From Pseudomonas sp. MPC6 (lineage in GTDB: Bacteria; Pseudomonadota; Gammaproteobacteria; Pseudomonadales; Pseudomonadaceae), in the NCBI RefSeq assembly GCF_006094435.1, contig NZ_CP034783.1, forward strand, positions 2,073,001-2,137,000: 64,000 nt of DNA. Direction: 5' to 3'. The notes under the pieces are model-generated. The model saw nothing but the letters and a program-made list of their open reading frames with translations, did no database searches and had not been told where the DNA came from. The position numbers and the translations under genes are program-made. Below, in pieces: positions 55,489-64,000 of the stretch (positions within the stretch are counted from its first letter, which is position 1; the number at the start of each line of letters is the position of its first letter).

Positions 55489-58320
55489 ATGGTTCAAGTT
55501 CGCAAACTGGTGTTAGCAATAGCGGCCGCGTCGGCGCTGTCCTCCGGTATGGCGCATGCGCTCGGGCTTGGGGAGCTGACCCTGAAATCGACGCTGGACC
55601 AGCCGCTGGTGGCGGAAATCGAGTTGCTCGACGTCAAGGAACTCACCGCTGCCGAAGTGGTGCCGAGCCTGGCTTCGCCGGAAGATTTCGCCAAGGCCGG
55701 TGTCGACCGCCAGGCGTTTCTCAACGACCTGAGCTTCACCCCCGTGCTCAACCCCAGCGGTAAAAGCGTCCTGCGTGTGACGTCCAGCAAACCCCTGTCC
55801 GAACCAATGGTGAAATTCCTGGTGCAGGTCATGTGGCCCAACGGCCGTCTGCTGCGCGATTACAGCGTGCTGCTCGATCCGTCCAAGTTCTCGCCGCAGA
55901 CCGCTGAAGCGGCGGCGCAGCCAGCGCCGACGCCAGCCGTCACCGCCGCGGTGCCCGGTGCCACCGAGCCTGGCCAATACACCACCACGCCCCGGGATAC
56001 CCTGTGGGAAATCGCGGCGAAGGCGCGCAATGGCGGCTCGGTCCAGCAAACCATGCTGGCCATCCAGGCGCTGAACCCGGATGCCTTCATCGGCGGCAAC
56101 ATCAATCGACTGAAAACCGGTCAGGTGCTGCGGCTGCCGGACCAGGCACAAAGCACCAACTTGCCACAGCACAAAGCCATTGCCGAAGTGGCCGCGCAGA
56201 ACACCGCGTGGCGTCAGGGCCGGCGCTATGTGCCGAAGACCGGGGCAGGGCAGCAGCAACTCGACGCCACCAACCGTCCGCGTGGCGATGGCACGGCTGT
56301 GCAACCCGCCCGGGACAACTTGAGCCTGGTGTCTGCCGAATCCGGCAAGGCGGGTGGCAAAGGTGCCGCAGGCGACGCCAAGGCCTTGAACAACAAGCTG
56401 GCCATGACTCAGGAAAACCTCGACACGACCCGTCGTGACAACGAGGAACTGAAAAGCCGCATGACCGATCTGCAGAGTCAGCTGGACAAGCTGCAGCGCC
56501 TGATCGAACTGAAGAACAATCAACTGGCCAGGTTGCAGGCCGAAGGCGCCGCAGACGCTCCGGCTGGTGCGCCAGCCACTGCGGCGATCTCCGCCGAACT
56601 GGCGGCCGATCCCGCGGCAGCGCCGGCGCCAGCGGATGCGGCCACACCTGCGCCTGCCGCCGAGACCGCGCCGGCCGCAACCGAGGCAACCCCGGCACCG
56701 GCCGAAACGCCAGTGGCGCCGACGCCGGCAGCGTCCGATGAGCAGAAATACAACGAGTTGCTGACCAATCCGGCACTGCTGGGGCTGGTGGGTGGCGGGG
56801 CCGTGGTGCTGCTGCTGTTGCTGCTGTTGCTGGCTCGTCGCCGCAAAGCCCAGCAGGAAGCCGAGAAACACGTGCGCATGGCCCGGGAACTGGCCGAAGA
56901 GCAGCAAAACCCTGGCGAACAGGATTCGTCGGAAGACAGCTTCGAAGGCCTGGAAGTGTCGCCGCCAAGCGTGAAGCTCGAGACCGCGCCAACGTCAGCG
57001 CCGGCTCCGGTGGCAGCTCCAGCGTTCGCGCCGGTGGCAGCTCCAGCTCCAGCGCCTGCCCGCGCTCCGGTGATTGCTCCGGTCGTGGTCACGCCGCCGA
57101 TTGCCGCGCCGCTGGTATCGCCAGCGGTCGATCGCCACGACGACGATGTGCTGCGCAAGGCGCATACGCATTTTGCCGCCGGTCGCCTGAATCAGGCTGC
57201 CGCACTGCTCGAAGACAGCATCAAGTACGAACCGCAACGCAGCGACCTGCGCCTGAAGCTGATGGAAGTCTATGGCCAGCAGGGCAACCGTGTCGCGTTT
57301 GTCGCCCAGGAACGCCAGCTGGTGGCCAACGGCGAGAACTTTACCCGGGTGGAACAGCTGAAACACCGCTTCCCGGCCATGGTCTTCGCCGTCGGCGGTG
57401 GTATCGCCGCTGCCTCCATGGCTGCCGAGCTGGACGCGCAATACGTCAGGGAGTTGCTGCTGGACGAGCCCGAGGCGCCAGCGGTGCCTGATGACTTCGA
57501 CACGGTCTTCGATCTGAACCTGAAGGAACCGCAAAGTCCTGCGGCGGCACCCGCGGTGCCCGATGATTTCGACAGTGCCTTCGATCTGAGTCTGGATGCA
57601 CCGCAAAGTCCTGCGGCAGCACCCGCGGTGCCCGATGATTTCGACAGTGCCTTCGATCCGAGTCTGGATGAGCCACAAAGTCCTGCGGCAGCACCGCCGG
57701 CACCGGCACCGGCATCGGACGCTGTGACGGAACTGGATGATTTTCCGCTGGAAGACGACTTGAGCTTCGATTCGGTGTTGCAACAGCAGACTGAAGTCAG
57801 GGAAAACCTCGACGACCTGTCGGACTTCGATCTGGACATGGACCTGGGCGGCGAGGCAACGCCTGCGATCCTGGCCGAAGACGATTTCCTGTTGAACCTG
57901 GATGACGAGGTCAAGGATCCCTCTGTTGCTGCAGCGCCGACCGCTCCGGAAATAGCCCCGGACGATCTCGAGTTGCCGGACGACTTCGACCTGTCGCTGG
58001 CCGATGAAATGGACGCCGCTGCCGCTCCGGACACCTTTGCCACCGACCTGAACGATGTCAATGCCGAGCTGGACAGTCTGTCGCAGAGCCTTGGCGAGCC
58101 GACCTTCACCGCGCAGGATGCCTTGGCTTCAGCCGATGACGAGCCGGAATTCGACTTCCTTTCCGGCGCCGATGAAGTCGCCACCAAGCTCGACCTGGCC
58201 CAGGCCTACATCGACATGGGCGATGCCGATGGGGCACGGGATATCCTCAATGAGGTGGTGAACGAGGGGGATGCAGGGCAGAAGGATGAAGCCAAGGAAC
58301 TGCTTTCGCGCCTGGCTTGA
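55489..58320 (+). CDS. fimV: FimV pilus-assembly/polar hub protein
   Basis: A 943-residue inner-membrane protein: signal peptide (AIAAASALSSGMAHA), the N-terminal FimV domain (LGLGELTLKSTLDQPL), a LysM peptidoglycan-binding motif (about residues 164-215), a coiled coil (about 295-345), a transmembrane helix (about 438-456), and a long acidic cytoplasmic region with three 24-residue repeats (DFDS.FD.SLD), ending in the FimV C-terminal TPR motif (TKLDLAQAYIDMGD). ATG 55489 follows AAAGGATGAGG. Needed for type IV pilus function and polar cAMP signalling. Confidence 0.95.
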   Translation: MVQVRKLVLAIAAASALSSGMAHALGLGELTLKSTLDQPLVAEIELLDVKELTAAEVVPSLASPEDFAKAGVDRQAFLNDLSFTPVLNPSGKSVLRVTSSKPLSEPMVKFLVQVMWPNGRLLRDYSVLLDPSKFSPQTAEAAAQPAPTPAVTAAVPGATEPGQYTTTPRDTLWEIAAKARNGGSVQQTMLAIQALNPDAFIGGNINRLKTGQVLRLPDQAQSTNLPQHKAIAEVAAQNTAWRQGRRYVPKTGAGQQQLDATNRPRGDGTAVQPARDNLSLVSAESGKAGGKGAAGDAKALNNKLAMTQENLDTTRRDNEELKSRMTDLQSQLDKLQRLIELKNNQLARLQAEGAADAPAGAPATAAISAELAADPAAAPAPADAATPAPAAETAPAATEATPAPAETPVAPTPAASDEQKYNELLTNPALLGLVGGGAVVLLLLLLLLARRRKAQQEAEKHVRMARELAEEQQNPGEQDSSEDSFEGLEVSPPSVKLETAPTSAPAPVAAPAFAPVAAPAPAPARAPVIAPVVVTPPIAAPLVSPAVDRHDDDVLRKAHTHFAAGRLNQAAALLEDSIKYEPQRSDLRLKLMEVYGQQGNRVAFVAQERQLVANGENFTRVEQLKHRFPAMVFAVGGGIAAASMAAELDAQYVRELLLDEPEAPAVPDDFDTVFDLNLKEPQSPAAAPAVPDDFDSAFDLSLDAPQSPAAAPAVPDDFDSAFDPSLDEPQSPAAAPPAPAPASDAVTELDDFPLEDDLSFDSVLQQQTEVRENLDDLSDFDLDMDLGGEATPAILAEDDFLLNLDDEVKDPSVAAAPTAPEIAPDDLELPDDFDLSLADEMDAAAAPDTFATDLNDVNAELDSLSQSLGEPTFTAQDALASADDEPEFDFLSGADEVATKLDLAQAYIDMGDADGARDILNEVVNEGDAGQKDEAKELLSRLA
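57487..57702. repeat. Three 72-bp in-frame repeats in fimV
   Basis: Copies start at 57487, 57559 and 57631; each encodes PDDFD...FD..L..PQSPAAAP. Expected to vary in number between strains. Confidence 0.9.
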
Positions 58321-58343
58321 TTGATTAATAAGGCTTGAGCAAA

Positions 58344-58372
58344 GCGGCAGTCCATGGGGCTGCCGTTTTTGT
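58344..58372 (+). terminator. Terminator after fimV
   Basis: CGGCAG (58345-58350) and CTGCCG (58360-58365), then TTTTTGTTT. Confidence 0.7.
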
Positions 58373-58403
58373 TTATGGCAAGTGATGCGATGGTGCCTGT
58401 CAG

Positions 58404-58521
58404 GCCGTCTTCGCGAGCAAGCCCGCTCCCACAATGAGTGGGGCCGGACATAGATAATTGGGCAACCCCGATCTCCTGTGGGAGCGGCGGTGCGACGATT
58501 CGACTTGCTCGCGAAGGGGCC
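58404..58521. repeat. Diverged REP pair before truA
   Basis: Left arm CTTCGCGAGCAAGCCCGCTCCCACA; right arm starts TGTGGGAGCGGCGG and ends CTTGCTCGCGAAG with an insertion in the core. Confidence 0.7.
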
Positions 58522-58645
58522 GGTACATCCAACACAGTATCAACGGTTGCACTGGCATCCCGGAGCCGCAGCCTTATAATGCCCGCCTTTGCGTACATCA
58601 GCAGGCTGTCACTCCTTGGCAAATATAGATAACCCGGCCGCCGAA

Positions 58646-59470
58646 ATGGCGGCCGACGGCGTTTTCCGGATCGCATTGGGCGTTGAATACAAAGGCTCGC
58701 GTTATCGCGGCTGGCAGCGCCAGGCGTCCGGCGTGCTCACCGTGCAGGAAACCCTCGAAAAGGCCCTGTCCAAAGTCGCCGATTCACCCGTGTCGCTGCT
58801 CTGCGCCGGACGCACCGACGCCGGTGTGCATGCGTGCGGGCAGGTGGTGCACTTCGACACGCCCGTCGAGCGCTCGATGAAAGCCTGGGTCATGGGCGCC
58901 AACATCAACTTGCCCCACGACGTCAGCGTCAGCTGGGCCAAGGTCATGCCGGCGCATTTTCATGCGCGCTTCAAGGCCATCGCCCGGCGCTATCGCTACG
59001 TGATCTACAACGATCAGATCCGTCCGGCGCACCTGAACGATGAAATCACCTGGAACCACCGCCCGCTCGACGTCGAGCGCATGGCCGAGGCGGCGCAGTA
59101 CCTGGTCGGTACCCACGACTTCAGCGCTTTCCGCGCCGGTCAGTGCCAGGCCAAGTCACCGATCAAGGAACTGCATCACCTGCGCGTCACCCGTCACGGC
59201 AAGATGATCGTGCTGGACATCCGCGCCAGTGCCTTCCTGCACCATATGGTGCGCAACATCGCCGGGGTGCTGATGACCATCGGTGCCGGCGAACGCCCGG
59301 TCGAGTGGATGAAAGAAGTCCTGGAGAGCCGCATTCGCCGCTCCGGCGGGGTGACGGCGCACCCGTTCGGCTTATATCTGGTGCAGGTCGAGTATCGCGA
59401 CGAGTTCCAATTGCCCGAGCGTTACATCGGGCCTCACTTCTTGACCGGCTTCTCGGAACTTGACGGCTGA
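58646..59470 (+). CDS. truA: tRNA pseudouridine(38-40) synthase
   Basis: A 274-residue enzyme that modifies U38-U40 of the anticodon arm. Catalytic Asp in CAGRTDAGVHACGQ, with GVEYKGSRYRGWQRQ at the N-terminus. The start is uncertain: ATG 58646 is used here, but TTG 58616 in the same frame would add 10 residues (ANIDNPAAE) and lies closer to a TATAAT box at 58575-58580. Neither has a clear ribosome site. Followed by trpF after 63 bases. Confidence 0.93.
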   Translation: MAADGVFRIALGVEYKGSRYRGWQRQASGVLTVQETLEKALSKVADSPVSLLCAGRTDAGVHACGQVVHFDTPVERSMKAWVMGANINLPHDVSVSWAKVMPAHFHARFKAIARRYRYVIYNDQIRPAHLNDEITWNHRPLDVERMAEAAQYLVGTHDFSAFRAGQCQAKSPIKELHHLRVTRHGKMIVLDIRASAFLHHMVRNIAGVLMTIGAGERPVEWMKEVLESRIRRSGGVTAHPFGLYLVQVEYRDEFQLPERYIGPHFLTGFSELDG

Positions 59471-59533
59471 CGCCTTCGAACGCTTTTGTTACCATCCGGG
59501 ACTTTCTCGGATTTACCGTGGGGTTGTCTCGAC

Positions 59534-60160
59534 ATGTCGTCCGTTCGCAGCAAGATTTGCGGCATTACCCGCGCGGAGGATGCGTTGGCCGCGGTCGAGG
59601 CCGGGGCTGATGCCCTGGGCTTTGTGTTCTACGCCAAAAGCCCGCGGGCCGTGACGTTTGAACAGGCGCGCGCGATCATCAAGGCACTGCCGCCGTTCGT
59701 GACCACCGTGGGCCTGTTCGTCAACGCCAGCCGCTGCGAGTTGGGGGAAATCCTCGACGCCGTGCCGCTGGACCTGTTGCAGTTCCATGGCGACGAAACC
59801 GCGGCCGACTGCGAAGGCTGGCACCGCCCGTATATCAAGGCGCTGCGGGTCAAGGCGGGTGACGACATCGCGGCGGCGTGCGATGCGTTTCCAAGTGCCA
59901 GCGGGATCCTGCTCGATGCCTACGTCGAAGGCGTACCTGGCGGAACCGGGGAGGCGTTCGACTGGTCTCTGATACCGCAAGGCCTGAGCAAGCCGATTAT
60001 CCTCGCGGGCGGCCTGACGCCGGACAACGTCGCCGAGGCCATTGCCCGGGTTCGGCCTTATGCGGTGGATGTCAGCGGCGGGGTAGAGGCAAGCAAGGGC
60101 ATCAAGGATCATGCAAGGATTCAAGCGTTCATCAAGGCGGTACGCGGGGCGTTGATGTGA
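59534..60160 (+). CDS. trpF: Phosphoribosylanthranilate isomerase
   Basis: A 208-residue TIM-barrel enzyme of tryptophan synthesis. General base Cys in [25 protein letters not shown], and phosphate-binding [15 protein letters not shown] 59534 is the usual start ([10 protein letters not shown]). Confidence 0.96.
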   Translation: MSSVRSKICGITRAEDALAAVEAGADALGFVFYAKSPRAVTFEQARAIIKALPPFVTTVGLFVNASRCELGEILDAVPLDLLQFHGDETAADCEGWHRPYIKALRVKAGDDIAAACDAFPSASGILLDAYVEGVPGGTGEAFDWSLIPQGLSKPIILAGGLTPDNVAEAIARVRPYAVDVSGGVEASKGIKDHARIQAFIKAVRGALM

Positions 60161-60372
60161 CGGCTGGCAGACTGCCGCCGTCCACTGCACTGTACAAAAA
60201 ATATGCACCTGCACAAAGCAGGCATGGCTGAGGATGTTTTGGGTTGTACGCAGGTCGCGTGTCGCTGACCCGGCAACCCATCGATCATCGCCGCACACAT
60301 GAATTTAGCTCAAGGGCATACGCGGGGCTGCGAACCAGAGCGTTCGGGCCACCGGTACTGGAGAAAGAAAGC

Positions 60373-61293
60373 ATGAGCAACTGGTTAGTAGACAAACTGA
60401 TCCCTTCGATCATGCGTTCCGAGGTCAAGAAGAGCTCGGTGCCTGAAGGTCTGTGGCACAAATGCCCGTCTTGCGAGGCTGTGTTGTATCGTCCGGAGCT
60501 GGAAAAGACCCTGGACGTTTGCCCCAAGTGCAATCACCACATGCGTATCGGCGCCCGCGCGCGCATCGACATCTTCCTCGACGTTGAAGGCCGTGCCGAA
60601 CTGGGTGCGGACCTGGAGCCGGTCGACCGGCTGAAATTCCGCGACGGCAAGAAGTACAAGGATCGCCTGACCGCTGCGCAAAAGCAGACCGGCGAAAAAG
60701 ACGCACTGATCTCCATGAGCGGCTCCCTGCTGGGCATGCCGGTGGTGGTGTCGGCCTTCGAATTCTCCTTCATGGGCGGTTCGATGGGCGCCATCGTCGG
60801 CGAGCGCTTCGTTCGCGCCGCCAACTACGCCCTGGAAAACCGTTGCCCGATGATCTGCTTCGCCGCCTCCGGTGGTGCGCGGATGCAGGAAGCCCTGATC
60901 TCGCTGATGCAAATGGCCAAGACCTCCGCGGTACTGGCGCGTCTGCGCGAAGAAGGCATTCCGTTCATCTCCGTCCTGACCGACCCGGTCTACGGCGGCG
61001 TTTCCGCCAGCCTGGCGATGCTCGGCGACGTGATCGTCGGTGAGCCGAAGGCCCTGATCGGCTTTGCCGGCCCGCGCGTGATCGAGCAGACCGTGCGCGA
61101 AAAACTGCCGGAAGGCTTCCAGCGCAGCGAGTTCCTGCTGGAACACGGCGCGATCGACATGATCATCCACCGTCAGGAGCTGCGTCCGCGCCTGGGCAAC
61201 CTGCTGGCTCAAATGATGGGCCTGCCGACGCCTAAATTCGTCGCCGCCCCCATCGAACCGATCGTGGTTCCACCGGTACCTGCCAACATATGA
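60373..61293 (+). CDS. accD: Acetyl-CoA carboxylase carboxyltransferase subunit beta
   Basis: A 306-residue subunit of the biotin-dependent carboxylase for malonyl-CoA synthesis. N-terminal Cys4 zinc ribbon (CPSC...CPKC, residues 36-58) and a crotonase-fold carboxyltransferase domain with [21 protein letters not shown] before ATG 60373. Stop overlaps the folC start. Confidence 0.97.
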   Translation: MSNWLVDKLIPSIMRSEVKKSSVPEGLWHKCPSCEAVLYRPELEKTLDVCPKCNHHMRIGARARIDIFLDVEGRAELGADLEPVDRLKFRDGKKYKDRLTAAQKQTGEKDALISMSGSLLGMPVVVSAFEFSFMGGSMGAIVGERFVRAANYALENRCPMICFAASGGARMQEALISLMQMAKTSAVLARLREEGIPFISVLTDPVYGGVSASLAMLGDVIVGEPKALIGFAGPRVIEQTVREKLPEGFQRSEFLLEHGAIDMIIHRQELRPRLGNLLAQMMGLPTPKFVAAPIEPIVVPPVPANI

Positions 61294-62597
61294 CCCAACG
61301 TACCCTTGGCGAGTGGCTCGCCTACCTGGAACAGTTGCACCCTTCGGCCATCGACATGGGGCTTGAGCGCTCGCAACAGGTAGCGTCCCGCATGGGGCTG
61401 GGCAAGCCGGCGCCTCGGGTGATCACGGTCACCGGTACCAACGGCAAGGGTTCCACCTGTGCGTTCGTGGCCTCGTTGCTGCGGGCGCAAGGGCTGAAAG
61501 TGGGCGTCTACAATTCGCCGCACCTGCTGCGCTACAACGAGCGGGTGCAGGTCAATGGCGTCGAAGCCACTGACGCCGAGCTCTGCCAGGCCTTCGTGGC
61601 CGTCGAGGCCGGTCGTGGCGACACGTCCCTGACATACTTCGAAATGGGCACCCTGGCGGCGTTCTGGCTGTTTCAACAGGCCGGCCTCGATGCGGTGGTG
61701 CTGGAAGTCGGGCTGGGCGGGCGCCTGGACACGGTCAACGTGGTCGATGCCGACATGGCGCTGGTCACCAGCATCGGCGTCGATCACGCCGATTACCTGG
61801 GCGACACCCGTGAGTCCGTGGCCTTCGAAAAAGCCGGGATCTTCCGCCAGGGCGCGCCTGCGCTCTGCGGCGACCTGAACCCTCCGCAAACCCTGCTGGA
61901 CAAGGCGCGCGAGCTCAATTGCCGGTTTTTCCTGCGTGGCCGCGATTTTGACCTGGGCGTGACCGATCACGCCTGGCAATGGCGCGGTCTTGACGCGCAA
62001 GGGCGGGTAGTCGAGCTGCGTGATCTGCCGTTGCTCGATCTGCCGATGGAAAACGCCGCGCTGGCGCTGCAAGCCTATCTGCTGCTCGACCTGCCTTGGG
62101 ACGATGCGCAGATCAGGGCTGCCCTGCAAGCAACGCGGGTGGTCGGTCGTCTCGATCGCCGCCAGTTCGATTGGCAGGGCAAGCGGCTGAACCTGTTGCT
62201 GGACGTGGGGCACAACCCCCATGCGGCCGAATATCTGGCCCGCCGTCTGGCCAGCCAGCCCCCTGCCGGCAAGCGTCTGGCGGTGTTCGGCTTGCTGGCG
62301 GACAAGGATCTGGATGGTGTTGTCGGCGAATTGAATGCTAGTGTCGAGCATTGGGCCGTCGCGCCGCTGGATTCGCCGCGGGCACGACCGGTCGGCGATT
62401 TGCACCGGGCGCTACAGAACCTCGGCGCGTCGGTAACGTCCTATGACAGTGTGGCCGCCGCTCTGGAAGGCCAGTGTGCACAGGCGACGAACGACGACGA
62501 GATTCTGTTGTTCGGATCATTTTATTGTGTCGCCGAGGCCCTCGAATGGCTGGCCCGGCGCTCCACGGAGGACGCGGCAAATGGCATTGCTGGATAA
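61290..62597 (+). CDS. folC: Dihydrofolate synthase / folylpolyglutamate synthase
   Basis: A 435-residue Mur-ligase-fold enzyme that adds glutamate to dihydropteroate and folates. P-loop [13 protein letters not shown] at about residue 50. Overlaps accD by ATGA and the SPOR gene by 17 bases, so the three are translationally coupled. Confidence 0.97.
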   Translation: MTQRTLGEWLAYLEQLHPSAIDMGLERSQQVASRMGLGKPAPRVITVTGTNGKGSTCAFVASLLRAQGLKVGVYNSPHLLRYNERVQVNGVEATDAELCQAFVAVEAGRGDTSLTYFEMGTLAAFWLFQQAGLDAVVLEVGLGGRLDTVNVVDADMALVTSIGVDHADYLGDTRESVAFEKAGIFRQGAPALCGDLNPPQTLLDKARELNCRFFLRGRDFDLGVTDHAWQWRGLDAQGRVVELRDLPLLDLPMENAALALQAYLLLDLPWDDAQIRAALQATRVVGRLDRRQFDWQGKRLNLLLDVGHNPHAAEYLARRLASQPPAGKRLAVFGLLADKDLDGVVGELNASVEHWAVAPLDSPRARPVGDLHRALQNLGASVTSYDSVAAALEGQCAQATNDDEILLFGSFYCVAEALEWLARRSTEDAANGIAG

Positions 62598-63255
62598 GGC
62601 ATACAAACAGCGCATGGTCGGCGCCCTGGTTCTGGTGGCGCTGGCGGTGATTTTCCTGCCGATGCTGTTTTCCCGCCAGGACGAACAGCGTCAGGTGAGC
62701 GTCGAGGCGCCGGCCGCCCCGCAAGCGCCTGTAGTGCCACAAGTGCAGGTCGAGCCGGTGGTGGTGCCCGAGCCGCAAGCCTTGCCGCAGGAGCCGGTGC
62801 CGAGCGACGATGAAATCGCTCAGCAGGAGCAACCATCGACGCCGATTGCCCCGAGTGCGCCAGTAGCGCCGGCCCCCGCCGCCAAACCGGTGACACCGGC
62901 TCCGGCACCCGTGCCGACGAACAAGCCGACCACTGCGCCGTCCCAGCCGATCACGGCCGGGCCGGGTGCATCGGGCAAACCGGGTACCACCCAGAGCCGG
63001 GTCGACGCCAACGGCCTGTCGGTCAGCTGGTCGGTGCAAGTGGCCAGCCTGGCGAACCGGGCCAGCGCCGAAAGCCTGCAGAAAAAGCTGCGCAGCCAGG
63101 GCTACAACGCCTATATCCGCGCGGCCGACGGCAAGAACCGGGTGTTCGTCGGGCCGCTGATCGAGCGCGCGGAGGCCGATCGCCTGCGTGACTTGCTGAG
63201 TCGCCAGCAGAACCTCAAGGGCTTTGTCGTGCGTTTCCAGCCGGAACGCGGTTAA
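62581..63255 (+). CDS. SPOR-domain protein (DedD-like)
   Basis: A 224-residue protein anchored in the inner membrane by one N-terminal helix (residues 12-30), followed by a Pro/Ala-rich periplasmic linker and a C-terminal SPOR domain (about 150-224) that binds denuded septal peptidoglycan. DedD-like role in division. ATG 62581 lies inside folC. Confidence 0.88.
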   Translation: MALLDKAYKQRMVGALVLVALAVIFLPMLFSRQDEQRQVSVEAPAAPQAPVVPQVQVEPVVVPEPQALPQEPVPSDDEIAQQEQPSTPIAPSAPVAPAPAAKPVTPAPAPVPTNKPTTAPSQPITAGPGASGKPGTTQSRVDANGLSVSWSVQVASLANRASAESLQKKLRSQGYNAYIRAADGKNRVFVGPLIERAEADRLRDLLSRQQNLKGFVVRFQPERG

Positions 63256-63353
63256 AACTATCGCGCCGATTTGTAATGCACGGTTAATCGCAGCTTACCG
63301 ATAAGCATGGGCTCTGCTAAAATGCGCCGCCTTATCCGTCTGTAGGCTGCACT

Positions 63354-63914
63354 GTGCCATTTACCTGGGTTGATTGGGCGATTGTTGCCATCGTCGCCAT
63401 CTCCGCATTGATCAGTCTGAGCCGCGGCTTCGTCAAGGAAGCATTATCGCTGGTGACCTGGATCATCGCAGGAGTCGTCGCCTGGCTGTTCGGCGGTGCA
63501 TTGTCCGAATACCTCGTCGGGTACATCGAAACGCCATCGGCTCGTGTGATCACGGGCTGTGCCATCATGTTTGTCGCCACGCTGATCGTAGGCGCAATGA
63601 TCAATTATCTTATCGGCGAGTTGGTTCGCGTCACCGGGCTCTCCGGGACCGATCGATTCCTCGGCATGGCCTTCGGCGCCGCGCGTGGCGTGTTGCTGGT
63701 GGTCGTGGCGGTCGGGCTGTTGAGCCTGGGGCCGGTACAGCAGGACGAGTGGTGGAAGCAATCGCAACTCGTGCCAAAATTTTTATTGGTCGCTGACTGG
63801 TCCAAAAACCTGATTCTCGGGTGGAGCAGTCAGTGGCTGGCCAGCGGTATCAGCGTACCCGCTGAGATACCGTTCAAGGAGCACCTCTTGCCGACGGCCA
63901 AAACGCCTCAGTGA
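63354..63914 (+). CDS. cvpA: CvpA family membrane protein
   Basis: A 186-residue inner-membrane protein with four helices (WVDWAIVAIVAISALISLSRGFVKEA). In the classic order upstream of purF, as in E. coli. GTG start at 63354; the ATG alternatives are too far inside. Confidence 0.92.
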   Translation: MPFTWVDWAIVAIVAISALISLSRGFVKEALSLVTWIIAGVVAWLFGGALSEYLVGYIETPSARVITGCAIMFVATLIVGAMINYLIGELVRVTGLSGTDRFLGMAFGAARGVLLVVVAVGLLSLGPVQQDEWWKQSQLVPKFLLVADWSKNLILGWSSQWLASGISVPAEIPFKEHLLPTAKTPQ

Positions 63915-63955
63915 GTTGTGTTCAGTTCAGATCCATTAAGTAGGGGTTGCGTCGC

Positions 63956-64000
63956 ATGTGTGGCATCGTCGGTATCGTCGGTAAGTCGAACGTCAATCAG
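63956..64000 (+). CDS. purF: Amidophosphoribosyltransferase, 5' end only
   Basis: The window ends after 15 codons (MCGIVGIVGKSNVNQ). The Cys right after Met is the N-terminal nucleophile of the glutamine amidotransferase domain. AGGGG lies upstream. Position after cvpA confirms the identity. Confidence 0.92.
   Translation, partial: MCGIVGIVGKSNVNQ

Overview
This window looks like a chromosomal segment of a Pseudomonas of the P. fluorescens group. The evidence is high GC, dense genes, many intergenic REP/REPIN palindromes with a GTAGGAGC edge and a TTGC core, and gene orders that match Pseudomonas from memory: rssB-rssC-tal-dusA; tyrB-uvrB-gltX; the six-gene lipid cluster; and LysR-leuC-leuD-leuB-asd-asd-like-fimV-truA-trpF-accD-folC-SPOR-cvpA-purF. 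No database search was possible; family names come from motifs and recalled homologues.

Layout. 0.3-4.4 kb: stress-signalling pair rssB/rssC, transaldolase, dusA. 4.5-7.3 kb: a lone type IV pilin with a good sigma-54 promoter, a Sel1-repeat protein, a DUF2628-like membrane protein and a small secreted protein. 7.4-12.5 kb: a catabolic cassette (SDR, MFS, split transketolase) with a divergent LysR regulator. 12.7-17.8 kb: a PheC-like periplasmic protein, two L,D-transpeptidases, a putative LPS-core/sialyltransferase-like protein and a lipoprotein. 17.8-18.3 kb: remnants of a LysR gene and a class II aldolase gene. 18.3-23.6 kb: a Gly/Ser/Thr-rich secreted protein, xth, an arylamine N-acetyltransferase, a purine permease, tRNA-Asn, small genes and a tandem REP array. 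23.6-29.0 kb: aromatic aminotransferase, uvrB, gltX. 29.0-30.4 kb: an IS1111-type IS110-family element inserted at the edge of a REP. 30.5-31.1 kb: duplicated tRNA-Ala/tRNA-Glu pairs. 31.3-34.9 kb: TetR, hydrolase, thioesterase, dusC and a heat-shock gene with a sigma-32 promoter and a ROSE-like thermometer. 35.0-40.8 kb: a six-gene phospholipid cassette on the minus strand. 40.9-43.8 kb: an orphan type VI secretion PAAR-effector/immunity locus, with an in-frame amber codon and a duplicated effector tail plus immunity gene. 44.2-47.5 kb: a PAS-GGDEF-EAL protein. 47.6-64.0 kb: the leu-asd-fimV-truA-trpF-accD-folC-cvpA-purF housekeeping run.

The most notable points are: (1) the IS1111-type element, whose 3' non-coding region carries segments complementary or identical to its own ends and to the adjacent REP, as expected of a bridge/seek guide RNA; (2) the PAAR-effector gene split by one TAG codon, followed by two immunity paralogues and an orphan effector C-terminus; (3) the self-contained lipid cassette (CDP-alcohol phosphatidyltransferase, hydrolase-methyltransferase, PAP2 plus dual-specificity phosphatase, small membrane protein, acyltransferase, cytidylyltransferase), whose product I cannot name.
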